Shown here: positions 27,909 through 36,357 of the stretch, one piece after another | How the letters are laid out: each line of letters starts with the position of its first letter | Numbering within the stretch: the first letter of the stretch is position 1 | Source: JAEINY01 sp942490535 | GTDB taxonomy: Bacteria; Bacteroidota; Bacteroidia; Bacteroidales; Marinilabiliaceae | Direction of reading: 5' to 3' | Assembly (NCBI GenBank): GCA_942490535.1 | Contig: CALNXQ010000002.1 | Location: 434,001-498,000, forward strand | DNA length: 64,000 nt | The notes under the pieces: generated by a model | Seen by the model: only the letters and a program-made list of their open reading frames with translations | What the model was told of the DNA's origin: nothing | Database searches by the model: none | Translations under genes and position numbers: made by a program

Positions 27909-28058
27909 TTAAAACACAGGCTCCAGTGTAAACTCAAAACTGTAATTCTGAGCAGGCACCGAATACTCTTCGTAAGGGCGCGCGCCCCAGGAGTTATGAC
28001 CGGCTACGCCCATTTGCTTGAGATCAAAATTCACGAACACACCGTCTTTCTTTACACC
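27909..28058 (-). pseudogene. Orphan C-terminal fragment of a LacZ-type GH2 beta-galactosidase
   Basis: About 50 codons read GVFVNFDLKQMGVAGHNSWG, then RPYEEYSVPAQNYSFEFTLE, and stop at 27909. This is the final strand set of the LacZ small-chain domain: E. coli has DGFHMGIGGDDSWSP and Bacteroides enzymes have LDHRQMGLGGDNSWG at this point. Upstream in the same frame there are stop codons (TAA CAA TAG), and no start or body of the enzyme precedes it. It is therefore the stump of a deleted or rearranged second lacZ gene. The intact GH2 gene 159 bases away has its own equivalent segment plus extra C-terminal domains. Confidence 0.8.
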
Positions 28059-28160
28059 CTATTGTTACCAATAGCACTCTTAACCTCGCTTTGTATTCCC
28101 GCCGATGGGTCGATTTTATTGGCTTTCAAACTAACAAAACAGTTTGCTGCGAACAAAATC

Positions 28161-28195
28161 CCAAAGGGTACATCCTGAGCGGATACACCCTTTGG
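28161..28195 (-). terminator. Rho-independent-type terminator of the GH2 gene
   Basis: Fifteen-base arms CCAAAGGGTGTATCC and GGATGTACCCTTTGG (minus strand) with a 5-base loop and two mispaired positions, beginning 22 bases after the stop at 28217 and followed by GATTTTGTT. Confidence 0.65.
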
Positions 28196-28216
28196 TAAAG
28201 CATTGAACTCAGATTA

Positions 28217-31200
28217 TTAGTCTGCAAGTACACTGAATTCTGCCCCACCGGCAAAATCCTGTCCATTCTGTGAACTTAAACCGGTAAAGCGGATGAAACG
28301 CGCTTTTACAGCTTTATTGAACAATACACGCTTCTCCTTTTGGTCTGCAGAGAAACGACCTTTGTGTACTGGTTCACCCCAGTTCTCACCATCAGAACTT
28401 ACGTGAATAGTATAATCCTTAATATTGCCATTCGTTCCCCCGTCCTGACGCGGCATATATGAGAAACCTTTGATGGACTTGGCTTCGCCACAATCAAAGT
28501 CAACCCAGTGTGGATACTGTGCAACAGTGACTGAATACATGGTGTGCCAGGTAGTTGAAGGATCTCCATCAACCAGGTTTTTAGCAGCGTTACCATTACC
28601 CGGCTCTTCACTACTGGCGAATACTACCGTTGTCTCAATTTTTTCTATTTTATTGAACTTCATCGTCACTTCAGAATCTTTGTTGCCTTTAAACCAGGCT
28701 TTCACTGTTCCACCAGCACGCAAAGGCACAGGCTCTCTATACTCCTGATTAGCACCACCGTTAACTGAGTAACAAAATTTTGCATCAGCTTTGCTTGAAG
28801 TAATTTTTACGGCACCGCTCTTGGAGCGTGTAATGGCAATTGGTACTTCGCCCGAAGGGGATACATTGGCAATTTTGTCCAGATTACCACCGGCAGGACG
28901 AATAATGAAACCAAAGTTGTTCTGATCAGCATAAGCACGGTCATGACTAAGCGGTCCTCCCTGTCCACAACTTGCACCACCAAGACCCGAAACTTTCACG
29001 TCAAGATGCAGTGTTATGTCTCCAGCTTCCGGCAGTTCGTAAATGTGAGCAGAAGTTGCCATCGCTTGAGCTGTATAAGGAAGTGCGCTCACTGCCATAT
29101 TATCCGTGGCTACAAATACAGCACCGCTATTGCTCTTTTGCGTTAAGGCACACCAACGCGTTTCTTCGTGGTTGGCCATATCCTGTGGTTTCGGGAAGTT
29201 TACAAATTCGTCTTGCACAGTTGTCGTGTATTTCTGAATATTCTGTGCTGTTTTACGGTCGTTATAGTTACCGATAGGCCCACGTCCATAATACGTGAAG
29301 TTTTCGTATGCTTTTGGAATGGTCATTGCGTAACCAAGGCGCGGAAGCACGAAATGTGGTTCATTTGATGTGATACTTGACTGTAGCTCAACTGAACCGT
29401 CCTGGTAAACTGTCCAAATCTGGTTCGTTACAAAACGGAAATCATTCTCACCGAATTGACGATCCGGCAATTCTTCAACCGTTATGACGTTACCACTTGT
29501 GCCACCATGCTGACGCGCCGCATTGGGTGCCTGGGAAACAACTGTGAAAGCTAAAGTAGCTGTTCCGTCGGCATTGCTGCGGATTTTAGAATCCATCGCT
29601 TTGTGCTTCAAGTTATGAAGACCTTTTTCATACCAGCTACGGTATCCCCATGTATCATTATTTACAAAGGCACGAAATGCATCAAGTTTTGGACCATTGC
29701 CATCGGCGATAACTGTATTACCATTGTAAGTCAGGCCGTAAAGTGATCCGTCGGTAAGATTAAATTTAGCAGAGAAGCCTTTACCACTAACAATCTTGAT
29801 GTTGTTGCCGGCATCAATTATCTCCACCTTATTTCCACCTTCAGCTATAGCCACTTCGGCAATGGAAGGCACTTCACTTTTCATTTTAAGCAAGAATTGA
29901 TCTTCAGCCTGAACATAGTTACTATCAGCCCAAGGCTGATCTTCTTTCAGAGTAAACTGAAGTTTTACGAAGTATTCAGAATCCGATTTGAAATCGGCAA
30001 AATGGTAGGGTATCGTTACTGTGGTTTTAGTTCTTGCTTCAATTGGAGCAAGGGCCAACTCACCATCTTTAACTTCTGTACCATTTTCCCAGATCGACCA
30101 TTTCAGATTGTAATCGGCAAGAGATTTGAAGTAGTACTTATTGAAGATCTCGAAAGAACCTATTTTGATATCAAGCGCTTTAATGCCAATATTCTGATAT
30201 ACTTTCTTCACTTCATAATACTGAGGTTTCAGATCACGTTCGGCAAAAATGATACCGTTCATTACAAACTGACCACTATTGGGTTTATCTCCAAAGTCAC
30301 CGCCGTACGCCAGGTAACGCGTGCCATCTGCTCTGTAGTTGTATAAAGCCTGATCCACCCAGTCCCAAATGGCGCCACCACAGAAGAAGTTAGTTGACTC
30401 AATCGCCTCCCAATAATCAATCAGGTTACCACAAGCGTTACCCATGGAGTGCGCATATTCAGAGATGTGAAAAGGATATTTAATATCCATTTGACCGGTT
30501 ACCGCACTTTTCATCCATCCGATTGATGGATACTGATTGGATCCCATGTCTACAATGCTGTTGTTACGTTCGTACTGAACCGGACGTGATACATCGATTT
30601 TTTTCAGTGCATCGTAGGCGTGCACAAAATTTTTACCTGGACCAGCTTCGTTACCAAGCGACCAGATGACGATAGATGGATAGTTTTTGTTCTGGTGAGT
30701 CATTTCGACTACACGACCCACGTGCGCATTTTTCCACTCTGGTGGGTGAGAAAGCGAGGCTTCGCCATAGTAATACTGATGAGATTCAATGTTGGCTTCG
30801 TCTTCCTGGTAAATACCGTATTTGTCACAAAGGTAGTACCAATATGGAGCAGGTGGGTAGTGCGAGTTACGAACGTGATTAATATTTGCACGTTTCATGA
30901 GCATTACTTCATCTTTCATCTGGGCTCGAGTCAGTGTATGCCCTGTTTCCGGGTGTGTTTCATGGCGGTTGACACCTTTCAGTTTTACGGCCTTACCATT
31001 TATATAGTAATATCGACCAGCTAAACCGAATTCATCGTCTTCAGCTAAAGTGTTTTTGATAATAACTTCACGGAAACCAGTGTAGGTAGAGATCGTCTCA
31101 ACAACTTTGCCTTTCGCATCTTTCAGTTCAGCAACAAGCGTATACCTATATGGATGTTCTGCAGACCACAGTTTTGGAGAAGCGACCTTCATCACAGCAG

Positions 31201-32242
31201 TAGCACTGGTCTGTGAGCCACTATTTACAACCGGAACGGATGCCGTTGCGACAGTGCCTTCAACAACTTCATTGTCATCAGAGTAAAGCTTGTTGGCGAA
31301 AAGTGAGTAATCCACCCTGTAGCCTTTAGCAGCCTTTTTACCGAAGTTACGGATATCAACAGAAATTTTCAGCGAGCCGTGTTCGTAGTTATTATCCAAC
31401 TCAGGTAGGACGAAAAGGTCACGAATCTGAACTTTGGGAGTGGAATACAATTGTACCGTACGGAAAATACCGGGAAGACGGAACATATCCTGTGCCTCCA
31501 GGAAAGAACCGTCGGAGTTACGGTAAACTTCAGCCGCAATGACGTTATTGCCTTTTTTTACGTATTTACTGATGTCAAAAGTAGCTGCATTGCGGGAGTT
31601 TTTTGAGAAACCAACATATTCACCGTTAATCCATAGGTAAAAGAAAGAATCTACACCGTCGAATTGAACAAAGATTTCACGTCCATCCCAGTTTTCGGGA
31701 ATTTCGAAATCGCGACGGTATGACCCCACTTCATTACGTGCTTCATATGTTACCCAGTCTTTCGCTGGTTCACGCATGACGCCGCCTTTCCAATCATCTA
31801 CTTTTACGCTATGTTTGAAAATAACCGGCTGGTTACAATAGATTGGCGTACCATATTTTTGCCCGCCATCTTTACCAAGACCATACACATTCCAATTAGA
31901 CGGAACTGCAATGTCATCCCAGTGGCTGACATCATAACCAGGTTGGTAAAAGTCTACAGGACGTAATTCCGGGCGCATTACCCAATTAAACTTCCAGTCA
32001 CCATTCAATGATTTCCAGTATACCGAATTTTCTGGTAGTACTTTACGAGCACTTTCAACATCTTTGAAAGAGTAAAAAGTGGCACGAGGCTGTTCTTTAT
32101 TATGGGCAATGTGCGATGGTGATTCCCACTCTTTACCACTTGGGTCTTTTTCATTACCATAGGTGAAGCCCTCTAGCTGTGCCGAGGCTGAAAAACAATG
32201 TACTAGCAAACACACTGTTAATCCGATTATCGTTTTTTTCAT
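28217..32242 (-). CDS. GH2 beta-galactosidase with C-terminal F5/8C module
   Basis: A secreted 1341-residue enzyme (signal peptide to about residue 21). It has the LacZ domains in order: jelly roll (DDIAVPSNWNVYG, YRRDFEIPENWDG), Ig domain, and TIM barrel (LKGVNRHETHPETGHTL, VRNSHYPPAPYWYYLCDKYG, DEANIESHQYYYG). Acid/base is E532 in IWSLGNEAGPG and nucleophile is E595 in HISEYAHSMGNACGN. A second Ig domain and the Bgal small-chain fold follow, up to FGFIIRPAG. After that come a chitobiase-type beta domain (ITSSKADAKFCYSVNGG) and an F5/8C module (FASSEEPGNGNAA, STTWHTMY, YPHWVDFDCGEAKSIKGF). The module links it to the three PUL 1 lipoproteins. It lies downstream of the PUL 2 genes across the tandem repeat and may have its own promoter. 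Confidence 0.94.
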   Translation of the reverse strand: MKKTIIGLTVCLLVHCFSASAQLEGFTYGNEKDPSGKEWESPSHIAHNKEQPRATFYSFKDVESARKVLPENSVYWKSLNGDWKFNWVMRPELRPVDFYQPGYDVSHWDDIAVPSNWNVYGLGKDGGQKYGTPIYCNQPVIFKHSVKVDDWKGGVMREPAKDWVTYEARNEVGSYRRDFEIPENWDGREIFVQFDGVDSFFYLWINGEYVGFSKNSRNAATFDISKYVKKGNNVIAAEVYRNSDGSFLEAQDMFRLPGIFRTVQLYSTPKVQIRDLFVLPELDNNYEHGSLKISVDIRNFGKKAAKGYRVDYSLFANKLYSDDNEVVEGTVATASVPVVNSGSQTSATAVMKVASPKLWSAEHPYRYTLVAELKDAKGKVVETISTYTGFREVIIKNTLAEDDEFGLAGRYYYINGKAVKLKGVNRHETHPETGHTLTRAQMKDEVMLMKRANINHVRNSHYPPAPYWYYLCDKYGIYQEDEANIESHQYYYGEASLSHPPEWKNAHVGRVVEMTHQNKNYPSIVIWSLGNEAGPGKNFVHAYDALKKIDVSRPVQYERNNSIVDMGSNQYPSIGWMKSAVTGQMDIKYPFHISEYAHSMGNACGNLIDYWEAIESTNFFCGGAIWDWVDQALYNYRADGTRYLAYGGDFGDKPNSGQFVMNGIIFAERDLKPQYYEVKKVYQNIGIKALDIKIGSFEIFNKYYFKSLADYNLKWSIWENGTEVKDGELALAPIEARTKTTVTIPYHFADFKSDSEYFVKLQFTLKEDQPWADSNYVQAEDQFLLKMKSEVPSIAEVAIAEGGNKVEIIDAGNNIKIVSGKGFSAKFNLTDGSLYGLTYNGNTVIADGNGPKLDAFRAFVNNDTWGYRSWYEKGLHNLKHKAMDSKIRSNADGTATLAFTVVSQAPNAARQHGGTSGNVITVEELPDRQFGENDFRFVTNQIWTVYQDGSVELQSSITSNEPHFVLPRLGYAMTIPKAYENFTYYGRGPIGNYNDRKTAQNIQKYTTTVQDEFVNFPKPQDMANHEETRWCALTQKSNSGAVFVATDNMAVSALPYTAQAMATSAHIYELPEAGDITLHLDVKVSGLGGASCGQGGPLSHDRAYADQNNFGFIIRPAGGNLDKIANVSPSGEVPIAITRSKSGAVKITSSKADAKFCYSVNGGANQEYREPVPLRAGGTVKAWFKGNKDSEVTMKFNKIEKIETTVVFASSEEPGNGNAAKNLVDGDPSTTWHTMYSVTVAQYPHWVDFDCGEAKSIKGFSYMPRQDGGTNGNIKDYTIHVSSDGENWGEPVHKGRFSADQKEKRVLFNKAVKARFIRFTGLSSQNGQDFAGGAEFSVLAD

Positions 32243-32406
32243 CTTTATAAAATTTCTTTCATTTGCCGTATGAAACTTACATCAAAATAAGATAACTCCC
32301 TGCATTAACTCAACAGAGCGGTGCTCCCGATGTATCGGAATAAATAATGCTTTGTCTTATTGAGGTTCTGTTTACTTCTCTTTTAATGTTCATAAAAAGT
32401 ACTAAT

Positions 32407-33342
32407 GCATGATCACGTTTTAAAATTAACCCCCTTACAACTCATGAAGTACAAGTTGTAAAGGGGCATTCTATTTAAACCTAATCTATCTTAGTCATAT
32501 TTAAAAGCACTGTCACAATTAGACCTTAATATTCAACCCCTTCAGGGTTGGTGTTAGTGGTATCTATATCCCCTGGGTTTCACCCAGGGCTATTGACATT
32601 AAACCACTTCGTGGTTACACAAGCACAAACGTTGTTTAATGCATGATCACGTTTTAAAATTAACCCCCTTACAACTCATGAAGTATAAGTTGTAAAGGGA
32701 CATCCCACTTAAACCTAATCTATCTTAGTCATGTTTAAAAGCACTGTCACTATTAGACCTTAATATTCAATCCTTTCAGGGTTGGTGTTAGTGGTATGTA
32801 TATCCCCTGGGTTTCACCCAGGGCTATTGACATTAAACCACTCCGTGGTTACACAAGCACAAACGTTGTTTAATGCATGATCACGTTTTAAAATTAACCC
32901 CCTTACAACTCATGAAGTATAAGTTGTAAAGGGGCATCCCACTTAAACCTAATCTATCTTAGTCATATTTAAAAGCACTGTCACAATTAGACCTTAATAT
33001 TCAATCCTTTCAGGGCTGGTGTTAGTGGAATGTATATCACCTGGGTTTCACCCAGGGCTATTGACATTAAACCACTTCGTGGTTACACAAGCACAAACGT
33101 TGTTTAATGCATGATCAAGTTTTAAAATTAACCCCCTTACAACTCATGAAGTACAAGTTGTAAAGGGGCATTCTACTTAAACCTAATCTATCTTAGTCAT
33201 ATTTAAAAGCACTGTCACAATTAGACCTTAATATTCAACCCCTTCAGGGTTGGTGTTAGTGGTATGTATATCCCCTGGGTTTCACCCAGGGCTATTGACA
33301 TTAAACCACTTCGTGGTTACACAAGCACAAACATTGTTTAAT
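32407..33342. repeat. Four exact-length tandem copies of a 234-bp hairpin-rich unit
   Basis: Copies start at GCATGATCA at 32407, 32641, 32875 and 33109, and the next register falls at 33343, inside the end of the GH109-like gene. All four are exactly 234 bases and differ by only a dozen or so substitutions, with no indels. In copy 1 each unit holds four hairpins: CCCCTTACAACT/AGTTGTAAAGGGG at 32431-32466, AACCC/GGGTT at 32535-32549, CCCTGGG-TTTCA-CCCAGGG at 32571-32589, and AACCAC-TTC-GTGGTT at 32602-32616. No open reading frame runs through it. The last three hairpins resemble REP-like palindromes that I recall from Bacteroidota intergenic regions. Confidence 0.95.
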
Positions 33343-34825
33343 GCACGCTCAGCTGCCCTTCGGCATCGGCTTTTTTGAGGTTACGTACCTGGGTGGTACC
33401 ACCACCGTTCAATGTGATATCAAGGGGTTTATTGGTTTCCCAGGCACCACGGGTAAAATCCGGAATGGCAATGGGCTTGGAGCCATTGGCAATGGACCAT
33501 TCACTCAGTGGAGTGATGCAACTCCAGGCGGCGGCATCGTACACGTCCATGTCCATGGGTAAACCATTGCGCAGACAGTCGATCAAACGCCAGTCCATCA
33601 TGAAATCCATTCCACCATGGCCACCGACCTGCTTGGCCATTTCACCCATGCGCTTCACGATTTCAGGCTGATATTTTTGTTCCAGCTCTTTCATCTTGGC
33701 TTCATCGGCCACATTGTGACCAAAAGCGATGTGCTGCAAGGGCCATTTCTGAGCAAAACACTTGGTCCCACTCAACATATGAATACGGGAATAGGGACGT
33801 GGTGAACTGATGTCGTGCTGGATCATGATGGTACGTCCTTTCACGGTCCGAATCATCTGCATGTCCATGTTACCCCGCATTGGCTTGCCCACAAATTGTT
33901 GTAAATCGGGACGCTCAGGAGCCAATTCTTTGATGCGACGGGCCAAGGTAAAATCATCAGACATCATGGCCGTCAGATAATCCATGCGGTCACCCCGGTT
34001 GATGTCCATAGCCTGACAGATAGGTCCTAACCCGTGTGTTGGGTACACATTGGCTTTACGGGTGTTTTCATGCAGGCGCCACAACTTGTCATAGGCGCCA
34101 TCACCACCCGGCTTATTATCCTGTGGCTTATTGAAATGCCAGTAATCCAGATCGTGAATATAGGCGCCTTCCCCGTGTACCAGGTCGCCAAATGCACCTT
34201 GACGTACCATGTTCAGCGTTAAGAGCTCGAAGAAGTCATAACAGCAGTTCTCCAGGATCACACAGTGTTTTTTTGTTTGTTCCGATACCTCTACCATCTC
34301 CCAGCATTCATCCATGGTTTTGGCAGTGGATACTTCTACAGCGGCGTGCTTGTCGCCTTTCATAGCAGCAATGGCCACCGGTACGTGCCATTCCCAGGGC
34401 GTGGCAATGTACACCAAATCCACCAGGTTACTCTCGCACATTTCTTTAAAGGCCACATCACTGCCAGTAAATTCTTTCGCTTGGGGCAGACCTGCTTTCA
34501 CTAATTTAGCCTGGGCACCATCCAAAGCGGCCTGGCGGGTATCACAGATAGCGGTAATTTCCACGCCATCAATATAGGTCATGCGTTCCACAGCGCCGAT
34601 GCCGCGATCGCCAATTCCCACAAAGCCGACCCGCACGGTATCCAGTTTGGGAGCTGCATAGCCGCACATATTGAAATTCATCTTAGGTACACGTTCAGCC
34701 GATTCTTTGATGAACGCCATCTGGCTTTTCTCTTTTGTATCGGCACAGCCCATTAGGGGAGCAGTGGCTGCTACCCCGGTGCCTATGGCCATTTTCTTTA
34801 AAAAGGATCTTCTATCGGATGCCAT
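33338..34825 (-). CDS. Gfo/Idh/MocA-family protein, GH109-like, with Tat lipoprotein signal
   Basis: A 495-residue NAD-binding protein exported by the twin-arginine route: DRRSFLKK at residues 4-11, then a hydrophobic stretch and a lipobox LMGC (Cys27). The Rossmann site is VGFVGIGDRGIG (residues 67-77). Downstream, GAYIHDLDYWHF, RKANVYPTHGLGPICQAMDINRGDRMDYL match the pattern I associate with GH109 alpha-N-acetylgalactosaminidases. These use NAD as a cofactor in a redox-elimination mechanism. Alternatives in the superfamily (inositol or sugar dehydrogenases) cannot be excluded. It is 245 bases after the GH27 alpha-galactosidase gene. The stop codon lies within the first bases of the repeat register. 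Confidence 0.85.
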   Translation of the reverse strand: MASDRRSFLKKMAIGTGVAATAPLMGCADTKEKSQMAFIKESAERVPKMNFNMCGYAAPKLDTVRVGFVGIGDRGIGAVERMTYIDGVEITAICDTRQAALDGAQAKLVKAGLPQAKEFTGSDVAFKEMCESNLVDLVYIATPWEWHVPVAIAAMKGDKHAAVEVSTAKTMDECWEMVEVSEQTKKHCVILENCCYDFFELLTLNMVRQGAFGDLVHGEGAYIHDLDYWHFNKPQDNKPGGDGAYDKLWRLHENTRKANVYPTHGLGPICQAMDINRGDRMDYLTAMMSDDFTLARRIKELAPERPDLQQFVGKPMRGNMDMQMIRTVKGRTIMIQHDISSPRPYSRIHMLSGTKCFAQKWPLQHIAFGHNVADEAKMKELEQKYQPEIVKRMGEMAKQVGGHGGMDFMMDWRLIDCLRNGLPMDMDVYDAAAWSCITPLSEWSIANGSKPIAIPDFTRGAWETNKPLDITLNGGGTTQVRNLKKADAEGQLSVH

Positions 34826-35069
34826 AACTTTGGATTTAATTTTTAATAAAATATCTCATATCATTGTTGTCTGCCACAAATTATCCACTTCAATGTTCCT
34901 CTATTGAAAGCTTTATATACATTGATAAGCTTCATATGATTTCATTTCCATACAAATATAGCATTTTACACCTTTCATTTGATTTGCATTGCCTTTTGTT
35001 TTATTCCATTCTCAAAAAAGATAATATTAAAAGCAAAAAGTTATTGTAGCCTACTCATTATAGAATGAT

Positions 35070-36308
35070 TTACCGCTCTAATTCTATTTTAAGTACACGA
35101 CATTCATGAGGTTTTACTGATAAAGTGAGCTGTTCAGCATGTTTGACTTCCAAGGCCTGCTGCAACCATAAATCTCTTACTTTTAATTTCCCTTTTAATC
35201 CCAGCTGAGAGCTATTAAAAGTGATGTTCTTCACCTCATCATTATCCCGATTCAAGAATCCAACAGCCCATGCCCCATCGGTTAATGGCTTGGCCCATAT
35301 TTCTTCAGAATCGTTTTTAAAGATGCGGCTGGCTTGTTTGCCCAGCTTATCCTGGTTCACAGCAATGAGCTCAGAATTAGTCAAAATCCGTTTGGTATCA
35401 TCATCCATGTCCCGAATATCACAAGTCATCAATAAAGGGGCGGATAACAAAGCCCACAATCCGAATTGTGCTTCATATTCAATTACCGAACAGCCATTGG
35501 CTCCATTGGCCGATGAGGAAGCACCTGTACCATTCAAACCAATGACGAGCATATCCGGATCATTCCATCGTCCCGGGCCGGCATATTTCTCCAGTCCTAC
35601 CTGACGGTCCAATGCTTCCATAATACCATTGTGGCCATTGTTATATTGCCCATGCTCCCAGGTATCCCGCAAATCCCAGGTGGTTCGCCACAGTTGACCA
35701 TCCACTTGATCGCCCCATAACCACGGTGAACGTTGCCCCCATTCGCAGATGGCAAATACCATGGGACGTCCGGTGGCCCGCACAGCTTTTATAAACTTTT
35801 CATACCGCTCCACCGCTGTCCATAGATCCTCCGGTGCATGGCAATAATCGCATTTGATGTAATCCACCCCCCACTCAGCAAAGGTTTGTGCATCTGACTC
35901 TTCATAATTCAAACTACCGACCATGCCTGCACAGGTATATTCAGCAATATCTGTATAAATACCAAACTTTAATCCTTTACTGTGCACATAATCCGCCACC
36001 ACCTTCATCCCATTGGGGAACTTCACCGGATCCGGAAAGACCTTACCATTTTCATCACGTCCGCCATGCCAGATGTCATCCAGAATAATGTATTCGTAAC
36101 CGGCCTCTTTTAATCCGTTGGCCTCCATGGCATCTGCCAACTCCATGACAATGGATTCGCTAATGTTCCCTTCAAACAGGTTCCAGCTAATCCATCCCAT
36201 GGGTGGTGTGGGGGCTAAAATCTCATTTTGTTGTGCTTTTAGGGGGATCAATTCAATTAGTATTAACCCGATACACAGCATTGAAGTCATGGCATTTTTA
36301 ATCTTCAT
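35070..36308 (-). CDS. GH27 alpha-galactosidase (melibiase type)
   Basis: A secreted 412-residue retaining alpha-galactosidase with a signal peptide to about residue 25. The TIM barrel shows the family block PTPPMGWISWNLF, then ILDDIWHGGRDENGK, the nucleophile D154 in YIKCDYC, and the acid/base D212 in LWRTTWDLRDTW, aligned to Asp170 and Asp231 of human alpha-galactosidase A. PGRWNDPDMLVIGL and the C-terminal beta sandwich are also present, so the enzyme is full length. Terminal alpha-galactose on animal glycans (alpha-Gal or blood group B) or plant galactosides are possible substrates. The GH109-like neighbour favours the former. It is separated from susD by a strong terminator. Confidence 0.95.
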   Translation of the reverse strand: MKIKNAMTSMLCIGLILIELIPLKAQQNEILAPTPPMGWISWNLFEGNISESIVMELADAMEANGLKEAGYEYIILDDIWHGGRDENGKVFPDPVKFPNGMKVVADYVHSKGLKFGIYTDIAEYTCAGMVGSLNYEESDAQTFAEWGVDYIKCDYCHAPEDLWTAVERYEKFIKAVRATGRPMVFAICEWGQRSPWLWGDQVDGQLWRTTWDLRDTWEHGQYNNGHNGIMEALDRQVGLEKYAGPGRWNDPDMLVIGLNGTGASSSANGANGCSVIEYEAQFGLWALLSAPLLMTCDIRDMDDDTKRILTNSELIAVNQDKLGKQASRIFKNDSEEIWAKPLTDGAWAVGFLNRDNDEVKNITFNSSQLGLKGKLKVRDLWLQQALEVKHAEQLTLSVKPHECRVLKIELER

Positions 36309-36327
36309 CCTATCTTATTTAGTAAAA

Positions 36328-36351
36328 AAAGTGCCCCGGGCGGGGCACTTT
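36328..36351 (-). terminator. Strong rho-independent terminator or attenuator after susD
   Basis: Perfect 10-bp arms AAAGTGCCCC and GGGGCACTTT around a 4-base GC loop. The minus strand continues straight into a run of T residues. It lies 7 bases after the susD stop and 19 bases before the GH27 start. It probably lets SusC/SusD be made in excess of the enzymes. Confidence 0.85.
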
Positions 36352-36357
36352 CTATTA

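Noticed and set aside
32407..33342. CRISPR array
   Set aside because: The unit is 234 bases with no unique spacers between copies, and no cas genes are nearby; it is a plain tandem repeat.
34953..34960. TATATTTG promoter box upstream of the GH109-like gene
   Set aside because: It fits the -7 half of the phylum consensus, but no TTTG lies at the right spacing upstream, so it was not listed as a promoter.
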